Source: Angiostrongylus vasorum (lineage: Eukaryota; Nematoda; Chromadorea; Rhabditida; Metastrongylidae). Taken from it: a DNA stretch of 64,000 bases. Both the position numbers and the translations under genes were made by a program. Below, piece by piece: positions 1-13,468 of this stretch. The notes under the pieces were generated by a model. It saw only the letters and a list, made by a program, of their open reading frames with translations, had not been told where the DNA came from and ran no database searches. Location: contig JADANN010000006.1 of the NCBI GenBank assembly GCA_018806985.1, positions 1-64,000 of the forward strand, given 5' to 3'. Every line of letters begins with the position of its first letter. Positions within the stretch are counted from its first letter, which is position 1.

Positions 1-1224
1 AACCTTCCCATTTTGGACCTCCGAGAGGACAAACAACATGAAAAATATCAATGTCCACCTGTCTCTCCATTTCAGCGTGCATAATTTAAGGCAATTACAA
101 CCTAGTAAACTCACTACCTGTGTATAAGTATCTTCCACGATGAGCAAAGGGACGTGAGGAAATTCAACCACGATTGCTAACTTTTAACATATGCTATGGT
201 GCTGAGTGGAGCTAGGTTTAGTGCATAACTTCATTCTTTTTGTGCGGTGCTTTATCTTTCTGCGTGTAGGTGCCATAACCATAATGGGACCTCGCTGTTG
301 AAAACAGGTGGAGCCATCAACATTAAATGTACGGCAATCATGTTGACAGAGTTAAATTGGTTCCACGCGGGTTTTTTCATTCATTAGAAATTATAATTTC
401 CCGAAGAACGCAGACAAGTTTTGCCTGCGCTAACATAACGCATCCGATTGGTTGGCGAAGGCTTAGGATCGAGTATCCAATCAATCCCGGTAGCCAGAAG
501 GCTAACAGTTTTCTTCAGTTTTCCTAATTTATTCCATTCTAAGATGCCCAATTTCTGAACCTATTATTCTCTTTCCACACTACAATCCCAATGATGAATG
601 ATAACTTTGAGGTTTTCGTCATCGTGCAGCAAATTGTTCCAGTTTCAGCTTTAAACAATCAAATCTCAGCCGAATATTTGTTTTGCAATAAAATTAATGG
701 GATGTTCAATCTTCGCCTGCTGATACAATATAAAAACCAGCAGGGTACATCGTTCCCTAACACCGTATGAAGGTTTATCTATTTATTAATAAAGATAAAG
801 CTCAAAAATTTTCTAGTACGCAAAAAAGTGATGATTTTCGAAGCACATATTTTGAGTAGTGAAACGAATGAGCAGGTGAGTTTCCTACGGTAGAAAGCTG
901 TGTTAATGTGCAGTTAATGTTTGTGACACTGCCTTGCTGCATTTCAGACTGTAGAAGTCTTAAACTTCCTCAATATGATTTTACAAAAAAAAAAGACAGT
1001 AACCCTTTGTAAAACAACCATAACCATGCAATGGTAGAACAAATTTTCCCATTGCAGGTCTGTCAAGCTTTCTTCCTCTCATGTATAATACTCCAGTTGC
1101 TTTTTTTTGAAATTTTGTGGAATTTTCAGCGAAGCAATATATCTTGGTGTCACACGTGCTAGAATGAGTTTGCCAATTATTAACTTTTATTTTTGATATT
1201 TTGTTATACATTTAAGCCCTAAAA
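1..1224. other. gene-free AT-rich stretch
   Basis: No open frame with splice signals, domain resemblance or poly(A) context was found. The sequence reads as unique AT-rich non-coding DNA and I see no recognisable repeat in it. Confidence 0.5.
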
Positions 1225-1227
1225 ATG

Positions 1228-1440
1228 TGTGTATTGCTACAGGTTCTCCACGTGGCTCCTGGGAGAGCTTGTATCCTCAAGGGTCTGGCAAATATTTTCC
1301 AGACTGGGGATAGCAGCACTAGCTCGATACATGGTAGGAATGCATCGCAGTCAATGTAAAAGCCAGACCTCAGATTTAATCACCTCCAAGCGATGGATAA
1401 AGTCGAATATGACGCATCCCTCAAGGGGATTGTTATCGAC
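1228..1440 (+). repeat. R2 dispersed repeat copy (tRNA-promoter family, body only)
   Basis: The body shares ordered blocks with the copies at 4,790-5,035 (+) and 34,740-35,135 (-): a TCTGG...GACT block, 'gatagcagcactagctcgat', 'atcacctccaagcgatg' and 'gacgcatccctcaagggg'. The tRNA-like head seen in the 34.7 kb copy is not clear here, so this copy is probably 5'-truncated. Recognition rests on within-window similarity; the family name R2 is mine. Confidence 0.6.
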
Positions 1441-2439
1441 AACTTTATTTTTATCGCTTAATATATGGGCTTCGTTATCATCTTCATCTAAAAGAGTGTT
1501 GCAGTACGGCCCCATTTCATGCGCAACTAAAACCTATTTCAGAACTTTCAGAAACACAATATTACCTCATATGAGCCTTCTAATAAAATACTGAAGTGCG
1601 GCAAGATATGGATTATCTGCAGAGAATTGTTAATGGACAAGAGTTAAGAAACTTTCTTTACTCAAATGTCACTCTGAATACGGTCTGCCACGGTGTTCCG
1701 ATCCACACCAGTGAATTTGCCATTTCGTCATTCTGATACCGCCAAAAAACCAAGTCGGCTGAACATCTGATTCGAATCTAACGGCTCTGAACAATACGAG
1801 AAAAGTCAAACGATGACACGGTAAGTTTTCCACGCTCGTGCAGGCTAGTAAATAATGGGATATTTGTGTGTGCAAGGAATTGGTGAAAATCGGTTTAAAG
1901 GTTATTGTTACTTCCACTTTAGCACTACGCGATGGCTCATAGCTTTGTATGGTAGTGGATATAAAGATTATACATGTAGTTCTTGCAAAGCCTGACATTA
2001 TAGGACTGAAGACTGATAAATGCCGACTGCAACTTAATTGGAGTTGAAGGTTTTTTTGCGCCCATTAGGGTTAATGTTTCAGCTTCTGTAAGTTGAACGT
2101 GGGAAGAAGAATCTTCAGAACTTACTAGCAAATACACAGGAAAACCAAATTCCAAATTGAAACAAGCTTAAAAAATGGGTTGGGGGCGGTTGCTAATAGT
2201 GAAGAGAAGTGGAAAAATATATGTGTATATATATGTAAGCTAATAATAATAACAATAATAGCCGCAGCCCATTCATGCTTCCTGAGATGAAGCAGCACAC
2301 TCACCACAGAGCAGGAGTGTATTAGGTTATTTATTCATATGGTCTTGATCTTCTTAAGCTGATACACACAGGGAGTTTGGTGTGGTCTTCACTGTCGTAT
2401 TCACTGTTGTTGTTGTTATGTTGCGGGCGTTCCACTCGA

Positions 2440-2530
2440 CATCGGCTCTGAGGAAGGCGAGAAATCCTTGAAACGGCAGCCATCGCGATGACTCATTAAC
2501 AGCAACAACAACGACGACAACAACAGCGAA
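2440..2530 (+). mobile_element. PLE 3'-end relic with hammerhead-like core and CAACRAC tail
   Basis: At 2,443-2,481 the sequence reads GGCT-CTGAGGA-...-GAAAC-...-AGCC, the order of a type I hammerhead as found in Penelope-like elements (stem I GGCT/AGCC, core CTGAGGA and GAAA). The position that should be a cleavable NUH triplet reads GGC, so the ribozyme should be dead. A CAACAACGACGAC tail follows, as in the relic at 19.3 kb and, in reverse complement, the one at 40.3 kb. The coding part of the element is not recognisable upstream. Confidence 0.45.
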
Positions 2531-2810
2531 GACCTGTACTCTTCGCATCTTAAGAAGATCAGTTTATGAAAATCGGTCTGGTTACGTGTAGTTTGGTATA
2601 TGGAAATGTCTGATTTCATTGTTTTAATTTTCCGTGTAATTTTTAAAATAAGTTTTGTTCTATTTGCTTGTATTTTGTCATCTCTTTTCTTTGCATCACC
2701 TTTTTATGTCAATATGTGTGGTTTTTAAGATTTATTATTCTAACTTCATTTTACAGTCTTTTTGTAGTATCGACGTGTCGTATTCGTGTCCTTTGATACT
2801 CAATACAAGA

Positions 2811-3569
2811 ATGGACACAATGCCGCGGCGCAGACTCAGGTAATATCATCAAGTTTGGGGTGGTGGTGTTGGTGGTGCCACGACGTGCAGCGGCGCGTGG
2901 TCCAATTGATCTGAATTTCGACCTCGAAGATAAAGTACATCCCAATGAACGACGACGACGATTAGCGGAGGAACACTAGTGGAAGCGAAAATGAAATGAG
3001 CTTCAAATAACAACGGCAATAAACATAGAATTGCTGCCAAATAACGGAAAAGGGTAAAGAAAAACTCGACAAGTGTTCACAGCCCCAGGATAATTTAAAA
3101 AATCCGGCGTTTTGAAGTGTCTTGCTCTTATTCTTCGCAGCAACCCTACAGAAGAGAAGTTCTGCGACCGGCGATGTTCAGCTCATGGGTGGATTGCGAT
3201 GACTCCATCACTTCTCTTAGCCGAAGGCCGCAAGGGTTATATGAACGACTGTTTGGTGGGTCTCTGCAGCCAGGTTGTCATCACGGCACCTGGCGATTCG
3301 AGGGCAGCGTTGCGGCGAAAAACACCAACAACCGCAAATCGACGAAATGCAACCATAACGACGGGTTAGTCAACAAGAAACGCAATCGATCCCTCCCCAA
3401 CGCCAGAAGCATTCCCGTTGCAGACCAGCACTACGAAAGTGAACTTGAACTACAAGCATATCCACGTATACAGGCGAGAAATCGCTGCATCAACCACCTT
3501 GTGACACAAAAAAGTGCCTTTAACAATTCATCACTGCAGAACTCCAAGAAGTTTATGTAACTAAATAAA
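2811..3569 (+). CDS. candidate two-exon host gene, basic protein of unknown function
   Basis: I do not recognise this protein. Proposed exon 1 is 2,811-2,839 (ATG, then a basic MDTMPRRRLR start) with donor AG|GTAATA. Proposed exon 2 is 3,152-3,560, with acceptor CCTACAG preceded by a pyrimidine-rich stretch, ending in TAA. The joined frame is exactly 146 codons (145 residues plus stop), and an AATAAA poly(A) signal sits at 3,564-3,569, only 4 nt after the stop. The product would be Arg/Asn/Ser-rich, with basic clusters and no signal peptide or membrane segment. An alternative acceptor at 3,138-3,140 (TTCGCAG) would put exon 2 in another frame. The frame consistency and poly(A) signal support a gene; the lack of recognisable homology is the main reason for doubt. 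Confidence 0.35.
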
Positions 3570-3599
3570 GCAGTTTATTCCATTTGGAAAAAGTAATGC

Positions 3600-4785
3600 C
3601 GAAAGTATTTTGATGGTTGTTTCGATTAATAAGAGTTAGTACATGAAAAGGAGTTTGTAGGTGCATTACAGTTGATAAAAGTTTACACTAAATCGAACAT
3701 TTCGTATGCTACAACGTACTTGATGTGTCAGCACGGATTGGTCAAATATCGGTATTGTTTATACACATGGTCTCGCGTTGATCTGAGGTTTGTTCTACCA
3801 CGTTGTTGGTTGTGATTTCGAATAACACGAAATTTCCCGCCGTTAGACGAAGGTAAAAGCGTCTTAAAGATCTCCCTCGCTTCTCGGTCTTCTGTGTATA
3901 TTTTTTGTGTACTTAAGAGGAAGCTGCCGGCGCGACTTGATGTCAACTCATAACGATCAGACAAGCGTTAAATAAATCCTGAATAGATACTAGGTTTCCA
4001 GTACAGATTTAGGAATGTATGACTTTGGTGTTTGGTTTTTCTCTGTATCCAGCAATAGTACAATTTTGAACTTTTTAAGCGCCAGAACGCCATAACTAAG
4101 ATTACGAGATGTGTGTTACCTTGTGCGTTTTCTTTCCTTCCTTATATGTATCCATTACTTCTGAAAGCGCCTGCTTTGCAAGTTGGATACCATGAATCAG
4201 TTAATAAATGCTTCTTTGTTTAAATATGTCGTTTAATTTATTGTGGCTTTTTATTGTTGTGGTTTTCAAACTAGGATGGACTGTAGCGCTTTTACTATGA
4301 CCTTTAATGCCTACATTTCGACGCCAGAGCATGTTGCACTGTTCTCAAACAAATATGAGTGTGATTGGTTGTCATTTGTTTGGAATTCTATTTGAAAACA
4401 AGCTTTTCTAATGAAAACGTTTACAGAGAATGTTGCAAATAAGACTTATTTTGAAAAAAGAAGACAAAAACTTCTGGTCAAGTTCAGAAGTCAGCTGTGA
4501 CACTTAACCTTTAGTACTCAGGGCGGCAAGGTTCACTCAAACTTGTCGCGCTCAGCAGTTCCTGATGTTTTGCATTCCCTTACACATTGCGAGTGTTTCT
4601 TCATCACAAGGTTGGTGAGTAAATGCATACTTAGCATCTGAGCTGTCATTATCGCTCTCTTTCAGAAAAGCTTCAGTTACGAATTTACCCAGCAAACAAA
4701 CTTTTAAGTGACCAACTACGTTACTGAGAATCGTGCGGATTTCAATACCTGTATCCTATGAAGGACGATGATAGCCTTTGCAGTG
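3600..4785. other. gene-free stretch
   Basis: AT-rich sequence without a supportable coding exon. A 78-codon open frame at 3,728-3,964 (-) begins at TTG directly after a TAA and shows no acceptor in frame, so it is not called. Confidence 0.45.
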
Positions 4786-4789
4786 ACCA

Positions 4790-5035
4790 ATATTCCACAT
4801 GTCGTTCCCTCCCCCCTCCAGCTCAGCAACCTTTCTCATCCTTCCAGAGCGACTCAGTCAGTGCCTGCAGACTTGTCGGGTGGGATATCACTGGCACGAT
4901 ATAGTGAGCCACAGGCTGAGATTCATTATAGACTGAATATACATTTGTAACCTTTACAGCGATATGAAGTGAATGGCACATCCCTTTCGGGTTGGATTAA
5001 CGCTGGAGAGTTTCTTATCTTGCATAAGTTCATTC
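4790..5035 (+). repeat. R2 dispersed repeat copy
   Basis: Ordered similarity to the R2 copy at 34.7-35.1 kb (which is on the other strand): 'gcagacttgtcggg', 'gggatatcactggcacgatata', then 'gcacatccctttcggg' and 'aacgctggagagtttc', against 'cagacttgtctggg', 'ggatagcagcactggctcgata', 'gcgcatccctcaaggg' and 'aacgctgggagctttt'. It is more diverged than the 35 kb copy. Confidence 0.5.
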
Positions 5036-5094
5036 GCTCACTGCTTGCGAACTCTAGGTGATTCTGGAGGCGATGTGAAGTTGTCGAAATTTAC

Positions 5095-5318
5095 CTCGGC
5101 GGTTTCTGAGCACTTCACGCACAGGAAGTTGTTAAGATATCTAAGAACTGATAACGGGTAAATCCGGCGGATATGGTAGTTGGGGGCAGGCACGTATCCT
5201 TCGTCTACGCACCGTGGAGTTGCGCAGCGAATTGTAAACTTCATTGGTGCAATTGCACGGCATCTGTTGTCGAAACATTCAGGAACAAGACAAAACAGTT
5301 GGCGCAACGTTAGTTTTC
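5095..5318 (-). CDS. candidate internal exon, cysteine-rich, unknown function
   Basis: On the minus strand a 224 nt open segment is bounded by a good acceptor (TTCTTGCAG, exon starting at 5,318) and a good donor (GCCGAG|GTAAAT, exon ending at 5,095). It encodes two leftover bases plus 74 codons, beginning KLTLRQLFCLVPECFDNRCR and ending CVKCSETAE. Seven cysteines are present, several as closely spaced pairs, which suggests a disulfide-rich extracellular or zinc-binding fold. I do not recognise the family. No neighbouring exon could be fixed on either side with confidence, so it may be one exon of a gene with long introns, or chance. The composition is non-repetitive, which favours real coding sequence. 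Confidence 0.35.
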
Positions 5319-5329
5319 CTGCAAGAACA

Positions 5330-7145
5330 TTGGTTTATTTCTGCCCTACAACAACTGATTCATTGCCATTAGTAATTGAAATTCGAAGACGTTCCTACAA
5401 CGTCAATTCGCGACGGTAAATTTTAAATGAACTTGCATTCTATGTTCGCTTAAATACTGGTCTATCTCGTGTGTTTCGGGTCGTTTGCAGTGAATTCCGA
5501 AGAGCTTGAATCCTTAACTGGAATCTATCGAACGTTTTCACCTCTTAATTTCTCACTTGTAAAAATCAGTCAAAGTATGTTTCAGATTAAGACAAAATCA
5601 TACACTGTGAAACTTGGGAAGCTTTCCATTGCTTTAATAACAAATGAATATCAAAAAACTTCTATAAAAGTGTAAAAGGAATCTGAGCATTAAAAAACCC
5701 TCATTAATTGAGCAATAGCATCCTAGTACATCCAAAAATTCCCACTGGCACTTCTTCTCACTAGCTGACAATAAAATCATCGCGTAATGTAGATACTTTT
5801 TGTGCAGTTGTCTAATGCTTTTGCCTAGTTAACTTAGGCAGGAGCTCAAGATTGCTTCTTATCAAAGGAATGAAAACACAACAAAAGTAAGGATTTCAGT
5901 GAAAATGTACTGTTAGTGTGATAGAGTCAAGTTTCAGATTGCATTACATTTTGTGAAGGCGTCTTCTTAGTACATGCAATTGCAGGGAGACTCCACACAG
6001 CTAAGCAGCTTTTGTTTCTGCTATCTCCACATTCCAACCACAGCGTTGGTTCTCTGGACGGATCACACGTGAGTCGGACTCTTCTTCAGTTTGTTGTATC
6101 ACTAAGATCTGTTATCAAAACTGCAGCAGATTGTGAAAAAAAATTGCTGGAACTCTTGTCTTATCGAATAGCTGTATAGTGAGATGTCACTCAATAGCGT
6201 TGCTTTTGAGAGTTGGTCAGTGTCCCGGAGATCGTTGTGTAACATTTTACCGGTGGGCAGTGGTGGTTGTGAATCAGGCGTCAGCGCCTCCGTCGGCGGA
6301 AAAACAGTCCAGGCCTGACATCGGTTATCTGCGATCGGTTTTGTCGTAGCACGTCCGCATTGTTCACGAGTACACTGTCGCTTATCATCACGGTGTTCTT
6401 CATAATGCGCCACTCAACGTGTCGAAGTTCAATCCAGCACTGTTTTCGGCGTCCATCTCTACTCTTCACATAAGCAAGTGTCGTGGTAAAAGGAATTTCA
6501 GGGAGAATGTTTATGAATCTCGAATTGTACAGCTTTCCTACACAAGACAATAACAGAAAGAACATATAAAAATCAGTACTTAATGTGCGTGTATTAAGCT
6601 GATGACTGCGTTTTTGTGCTTAAGAATTGTCTCTCATTTAAATGACCATTCTTTTCATGTAATGAAGTACTTTTTGTCAAGCAGTACGCTTGTTAAGTTT
6701 GCAGTTTTCAGGGAGTAAGGGTTACAGATATCTTGACAACTGTCGCTACCTTCATCTCGGTGGTTGGCGACATGACTGGTTCCATGAAAAACGTGTTGTT
6801 TCTAAGCAGGTGTCGCAATTTGTAAGAACGAAAGGACCTTGCGTTTGTATCAATCTTTCAAGCTATATGTCTAGCAACGATTCATTTTCTATTCCCAATC
6901 CATAAAGCGTTTTTATAAAAATAGTAGAGATAGGTAGAAAATCCTTCCTTTAACATCTGCTATACTGTGGAACTTGCAAGAAAATACGTGGGTTAAGCAT
7001 AAGAGTTCAATGATGATATGATATCAACACAGCTTTAAATTTCCTTACAAATGCTTGAGAGGACATAGCAAAACATCAATATGGAAGGTCATATCTTGGA
7101 AAGGACCCAGTCAGATGTAGAACAAAAGAAGTTCTATGGTCTCTG
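5330..7145. other. gene-free stretch with one ambiguous open frame
   Basis: Mostly AT-rich unique sequence. On the minus strand 6,251-6,537 follows an acceptor-like TTGTGTAG and stays open for about 85 codons, but that frame hits TGA before the only good donor-like site. No repeat family was recognised. Confidence 0.35.
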
Positions 7146-7149
7146 GCAT

Positions 7150-7430
7150 ATTATAATAAACAAGGTATTGCCTTGCCTTTCTCCAGGGTCTCTTCCAGTG
7201 TGTTAAACGTCATGAAAGTATTAAAAACGGCAAACAATTTTATGGTGTAATAAGGACAGAAAAGCTGTTCATTAGGGTTAAAATCACACCCTACTACTAC
7301 ATTCACATGGATCAGGTAGATACCAAAATTGCTGCAAATGCTGCATGCTTGGTCCAAAGTGTGATAACATTCCAAACGCTCATCTGTATCACCGTCCCAC
7401 ACCACACAAGCACAAGACTCTGAAGTGAAG
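7150..7430 (-). repeat. R3 dispersed repeat copy
   Basis: Similar to 20,379-20,600 on the same strand. Spurious translations of the two share an NFGIYLIHVNVV / DFGIFLIFMNVV block with matching spacing, so the underlying DNA is the same moderately diverged repeat. It has no coding role that I can support. It is probably a non-autonomous interspersed element. Confidence 0.4.
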
Positions 7431-7439
7431 TGGATTCAA

Positions 7440-8135
7440 AGAAATTCTTGTTTTAATGCTGCCAAAATATCTTAAGAAGATATCTTCCTGATCCGGTTTT
7501 GAGAGGGACTTTCTACACCTTTTAGAATCGACTATCACGTCTCCCCTTCTGACAACTCAAAAATGCAGTCAGTGCAATGTTGTCTGATGTCGGTTGATCA
7601 CCCGACGAACTCTGCCGTTGTTGAAGTCCTGAGCACCTGATTTGAAATTGGCTTCATCGATCATTCCACGTACTCAAGTGCAGTCTGCCGGACAATGTTC
7701 GCTTTGGATCTTAGGTAAGTGCTTCTCTGGGTACGCTACGTGGCGATCCACCGTTGCAACAACGTGTTGCTTCGTGTTCTCTATCGACGATAAGATGTCT
7801 GACACCTGAAATTGAGACCTCTCCTGCAGACGACTTCGTGAGTTATATACGTGAATGTGCCAAATTCTTTGCGAGAGAGAAAAACAATGAGTCGTGAAAC
7901 TGATATGTTCGAAATGTCGTGGACTCGGAGGTTTCTGTCTGAAATCGTGAGATAACAATGAGGAGAATTGGAGTGAGACACTTCGTTCAGTTCCTGAGAT
8001 GTGACGAAATAGTTCCCGGACCACCTGGCGGTTGAGCAGCTCAGGCAGTCTCTTAGGATTGATTAGAGATGAGAGCTGCGTAGCGAAAAGACAACAGAAG
8101 TTCGTCGTCACAGCGTTCTTCATACATGTACCGAT
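7440..8135 (-). other. unassigned open frame of about 149 codons
   Basis: The minus strand stays open for 7,674-8,123 (starting at a non-ATG codon near 8,123), with Ser/His/Arg-rich content. I could not match it to a family, and a second minus frame over 7,781-7,981 is also open. It could be an eroded retroelement segment or chance. No splice sites or poly(A) signal support a gene. Confidence 0.2.
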
Positions 8136-11100
8136 GGGTAGATGTGAGATAGTATATACAATGTATACATGTGTACATATACACGGATACTATAACTTAC
8201 TGCTCACGTACGGTTTAGTGAGCTGTTAGAAGACACGATCCGTAAATTGCTCAAAATCGTTGCAGTACTGGCTAGCAGATGAAGTGAGTTGGACCAACGC
8301 AGTACGCCTCGTAGCATTCGCTTGAATTCGTTCCCGCCTTTTGGACCATGCTCTGCCTTAGCACTCCCACAGAACGACTTTACCAGCCGGGAGAAAGTAG
8401 GTGCTACAAGAATGTACACGAGGCCATATCGGACTTATACGAAATTTGAGTATGAATATATGAACGGAACGCCGATAACAAAGCTTTGTCATAAGGTGAA
8501 TTTTTCCTCGTACGCAAGCCACCGTACCTAAAAAGCTGCAACAGTGGGTGTACTTTGACGATGCAAAAAATAGGGTAAGAATTAAAATTAAGGTTTCTAA
8601 GTAAGTTCTCAATGAGGAGATTTTCATGTGAGCTTTAAAAATTCGATTATGGACCGATGACACAAGCGCTTTGTAGTTTGCCTGCTACCGCCCAATAAAA
8701 TCATTGTGACACTCGATTACTGTGAAAAAGAGCTACGTTAAATACCGTAATCGAGAGATTTTTAACCATTAATAAATCAGACGAGTTTTTAGATCTTGTG
8801 CGCAATTAAATGTATGCCCACAGAAGTGACAATGGATGGAAAACGCCGATTTGCTAAGAATTATCTAACAACGAAAGAGACTTAGAGAAGTGTGCGTCTT
8901 TTAAGAAAGGCTGCGGAAATGAGTGCAGTTCAATAAACCGTTGTTTCAGCTTCATTAACAATCATTAGGTTTATTTGCTGTGTATACGTGTCACTACAGT
9001 TTCTTTCGTTTTCAAAGTAAACAGTTTTCCATTCATGCTATCTGTACTAGGCGAAAATAGTGGTAATGTAAAACACATTTAATCTACTGTATCAATGCGA
9101 GCCATAAATGGGTCAAACGTTACAGAAAACAATTAGCCCGCTTTCAAATTTCTAAAGCACACATATATCTGCCCTTATCAGATTTATTGGTTGAAACGTA
9201 ACTATCTATATAATTTCGCACGAGCTTTGGCACCGAAGAGAATCTACTTTTTGTGTCATTGAAAGTACACTGTGGTCCACAGTTGCTTTCTTTCGTATTT
9301 CCTCCTAACCTATTATCTCAAAACGACAGAAGCATTCATTTCGTTCAAAATAAAGAAATCTCTCTCTCCAAATGCAAAAAACTTATTGAGTTATTAAGCG
9401 TTCTGTTGCGGATTCCATGATCACCTTATCTTATCAATTCAAAATTTCGAACTTAACAGAGCTATCGTGAAATTGCTGACAGTCATCGAAAAAATCTTAC
9501 TCAAAGTCATTTGCTTGGATACTCTACCTAAGTTCTGAATTGAATACAAATTGTTCTCCCTCATTATCGTTTTGTAGTTCACAGCAATGGTCCAGAGCAT
9601 TGAGGATTACTATTTTTCCCAGAATGCCTTCAAATGGCTACCAAAGAGCTGGCAGCGGTCACACACAGTTGACGATAACTAATCAGTGATAGTAAGGATC
9701 ACGGTTTGAATTCTGCTGGAAACTTTCTACCCAGCCTTGCCTCTAACTACTCCATTTCTTTCACCTGAAGCCAATGTGACTATTTGAACCTGTCTTCCAT
9801 TCCAAGTTCTGGGTGTAAACAATTTTATGAATGTTCTGCCTTCAGTTGGAAAACACAGCCATCTGCCAGCTTAAAAGTTACAGCACTTTTCAATTTTTAA
9901 TATTATCATGTTATGTTTAACTTCAGCTCTCACGTGTCATCCAAGAACAGCAGGGATCGTGATCGTGTTCGCGTCTGCGGTATTAGGTTTAAACAGCATG
10001 GATTTATACGTTGTGCTGATAATGTTGGGTTAGCACTAATGTGCATTCCCATAATGGGCACTAAAAACTTGATTCTACTTGTTTAATACGCGATAAGAAC
10101 TGTTACAAAAAGTAGTATACTATATTTATACAAGAAGTAAGATGACCGCCATGAAGAGGCCATGTTGAAAGGATCTCAACTGGATGATTTATTCCCAAAT
10201 TTCAATTCATCTCAAGAAATACAATTGAAGAACAGTTGCACTTTCCACGCAACCTATTTGAATATCTGGCGCTGGTGCTACACGGTCTATGCACGTTGTT
10301 GTAGCTGGAGAAAATGTTTTTTGCTCTTGTTGACGTTATTGCACCGTCTCGATAGTGAAATTCATCGGAAAAGCTCGCCTCGTCCTCGGTCTCTCCCTGT
10401 TCTTCCGTCCGACATTCATGTTGTTGAGCGAAAACAATCTCATTTCCGCCACTCCAAAATGTTCTTCATGACACGATTAAATCTGACGAGTATGTTCTTA
10501 AGTTCTTAATGGATTTGATTGGGCAGTTCATTATTCTTGTTTGATCCAGTCCCACGCTAAGCAAATCGTGTGAGTTGTTTACTCTCGCCTTTGACGACAG
10601 GTCGACGATGCATACACATGAGGAACACATGAACACGTGAGCATTAATGCTAGCGCGACGTGGGAAGTGTCATGAAATAACTCATTTTTCACAAGTTTTG
10701 CTCTGTCATCCCCTTCATGACAAGTACATGAATTTCAAATCTTAACAACAGTTTTTGTGAAAATGGTTTTAATGGTGACACATCATACGAAGATGATTGG
10801 CAAAAAGGGCAGTAACGGCTCAATGAAGCGTGCTGGCAGAGAGTGAGATGGAGGGATATAAGCCATTGAATAGCAGATCAGTAACGCAGGAAGCAAGCCT
10901 TCAGCAGTGGGTCAGAAATAAATCGCCAGGCTGTCGGGATTGCGAGGTTTCGACAGAGAGTACTGAGAACACGGGCAGAATCACAGGAGAGGCAGACCAT
11001 GAGCCAGAAGAGAATGGCGTCGTTGGGTGAGACACGAGTACTTTCAGACGTTTAACTCGCTTCGTAACATCGACTTCTGGTGAACAAACGATCTCGCTCG

Positions 11101-11256
11101 AGAATGAGAACAGTTTCCTTCCCTCGAGTTGCTGAAAATGATAGCATAACTAACATTAAGCTATGGTGAATGGAAACCGCAGATACTTATGATGTGTTCA
11201 GTGTGTAACATTTTACACTCCCAAATGAAAATCCATCCAGAAAATAGGTCCACACA
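8136..11256. other. gene-free stretch
   Basis: Unique AT-rich sequence. The longest ATG frame (10,162-10,509, +, 115 codons) has no splice or poly(A) support and is not called. No repeats were recognised in this 3 kb. Confidence 0.4.
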
Positions 11257-12390
<1,134 letters not shown>

Positions 12391-12394
12391 TTAA

Positions 12395-12600
12395 GCGTGA
12401 ACTGACGCAGGGGGAGAGGCGGGCGGGCCAGCCCAGCTGGGCGGCCAGCACGTGCACTGCATCCCTGCCACCGGAGGCCCGACGACTCGCGAGGACACCA
12501 CTTCCTGTTCACACACACCAGCTGGTTCCCACACCTTTTCCTGTACACAGCAAAGCCAGCCTGCCCGAAGTGTAGCCACACTCACCTGGCTGAAACTCAC
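12395..12600. promoter_or_regulatory. GC-rich island of unknown role
   Basis: A sharp GC-rich patch in an otherwise AT-rich region, including 'gagaggcgggcgggcc' and 'gggcggccagcacgtgc'. GGGCGG resembles a GC box and CACGTG an E-box. Several overlapping frames on both strands are open simply because stop codons are rare in GC-rich DNA. A strong donor-like CCAG|GTGAGT lies on the minus strand just above it (12,580-12,590). It could be an exon, a promoter or a recently inserted segment; I cannot tell which. Confidence 0.3.
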
Positions 12601-12609
12601 GTCTCTGCA

Positions 12610-13429
12610 CACGATAACGCCGACCCAGGCTTAATTTACTATCACACCATGTATTGTTGTTTACGAACGGTAATGATGATTGGGGATTAATTTCAAGTAA
12701 CTTTTGGAAAAGAATAATGCAGTAATTTACTGTCCAACCATGTTTTGCTTTTTGTGGAGTCATAAATGAACCTAGATATTTGAACAGAATTCCTCGAATG
12801 AATTTGTTTGTGGTCGTTTAGGCTGTGCTCGATATAGCGCCTGAAATCATCCTTCTTCGGTACATCTGGTCAAAGGTTATGGAATGTTATGGTGTTTCGG
12901 GAACAAGGGGCCTTATATTAACAATGTCAGCATGGGCGTTTCTCCGCATGTTGTTCTCAATGACGTTCCATCTTTTAAAAAACCCCAGATTCTTGCTCGT
13001 TTTAACAAAGTAATGAACAAGAAGTAAGTGCGAAGTTGCCTCTTTCATTGAGATCCTTCCATTTATTCCCTTCCGCATTTCCGCTTTTCATTAACACGTA
13101 GAGTTAAGATGGTTCTGACATTTCGCTTTTTTCTGCCAGACAATGAACTAATACTTAGCGTCATTGTTCCCGTTTTTAATGCCATCAACATTAAAACATC
13201 ACTCCAAACAACTAACTCTCACTAGTGAGGTACAAAACAATGTAAAACGCACTGAAATAGAGATCTAAACCGTCTTAAATGGATTAAAGTCAGGAATGTG
13301 AGACGTTGTCTATCTGGACCGTGAAGTGGACGTATTATTCGATTCAACGATCCACCACGACACGTAGGTAACTAGTAACCAATCTGTCCTGCTATCCGAC
13401 TGCAATGTTTATCAGTATGGATGGAAACG

Positions 13430-13430
<1 letters not shown>
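12610..13430. other. gene-free stretch
   Basis: AT-rich unique sequence, no supported gene or repeat. Confidence 0.4.

Positions 13431-13432
<2 letters not shown>

Positions 13433-13464
<32 letters not shown>
13433..13464. repeat. (TA)n microsatellite
   Basis: About 32 bp of uninterrupted TA repeat, then TCTCTATATG. Confidence 0.95.

Positions 13465-13468
<4 letters not shown>

Noticed and set aside
6251..6537. Minus-strand exon candidate after an acceptor-like TTGTGTAG
   Set aside because: The frame that fits the acceptor ends in TGA before the only good donor, and no poly(A) signal follows.
10162..10509. 115-codon plus-strand frame
   Set aside because: No splice or poly(A) support, no recognisable domain; length is within chance for this much sequence.
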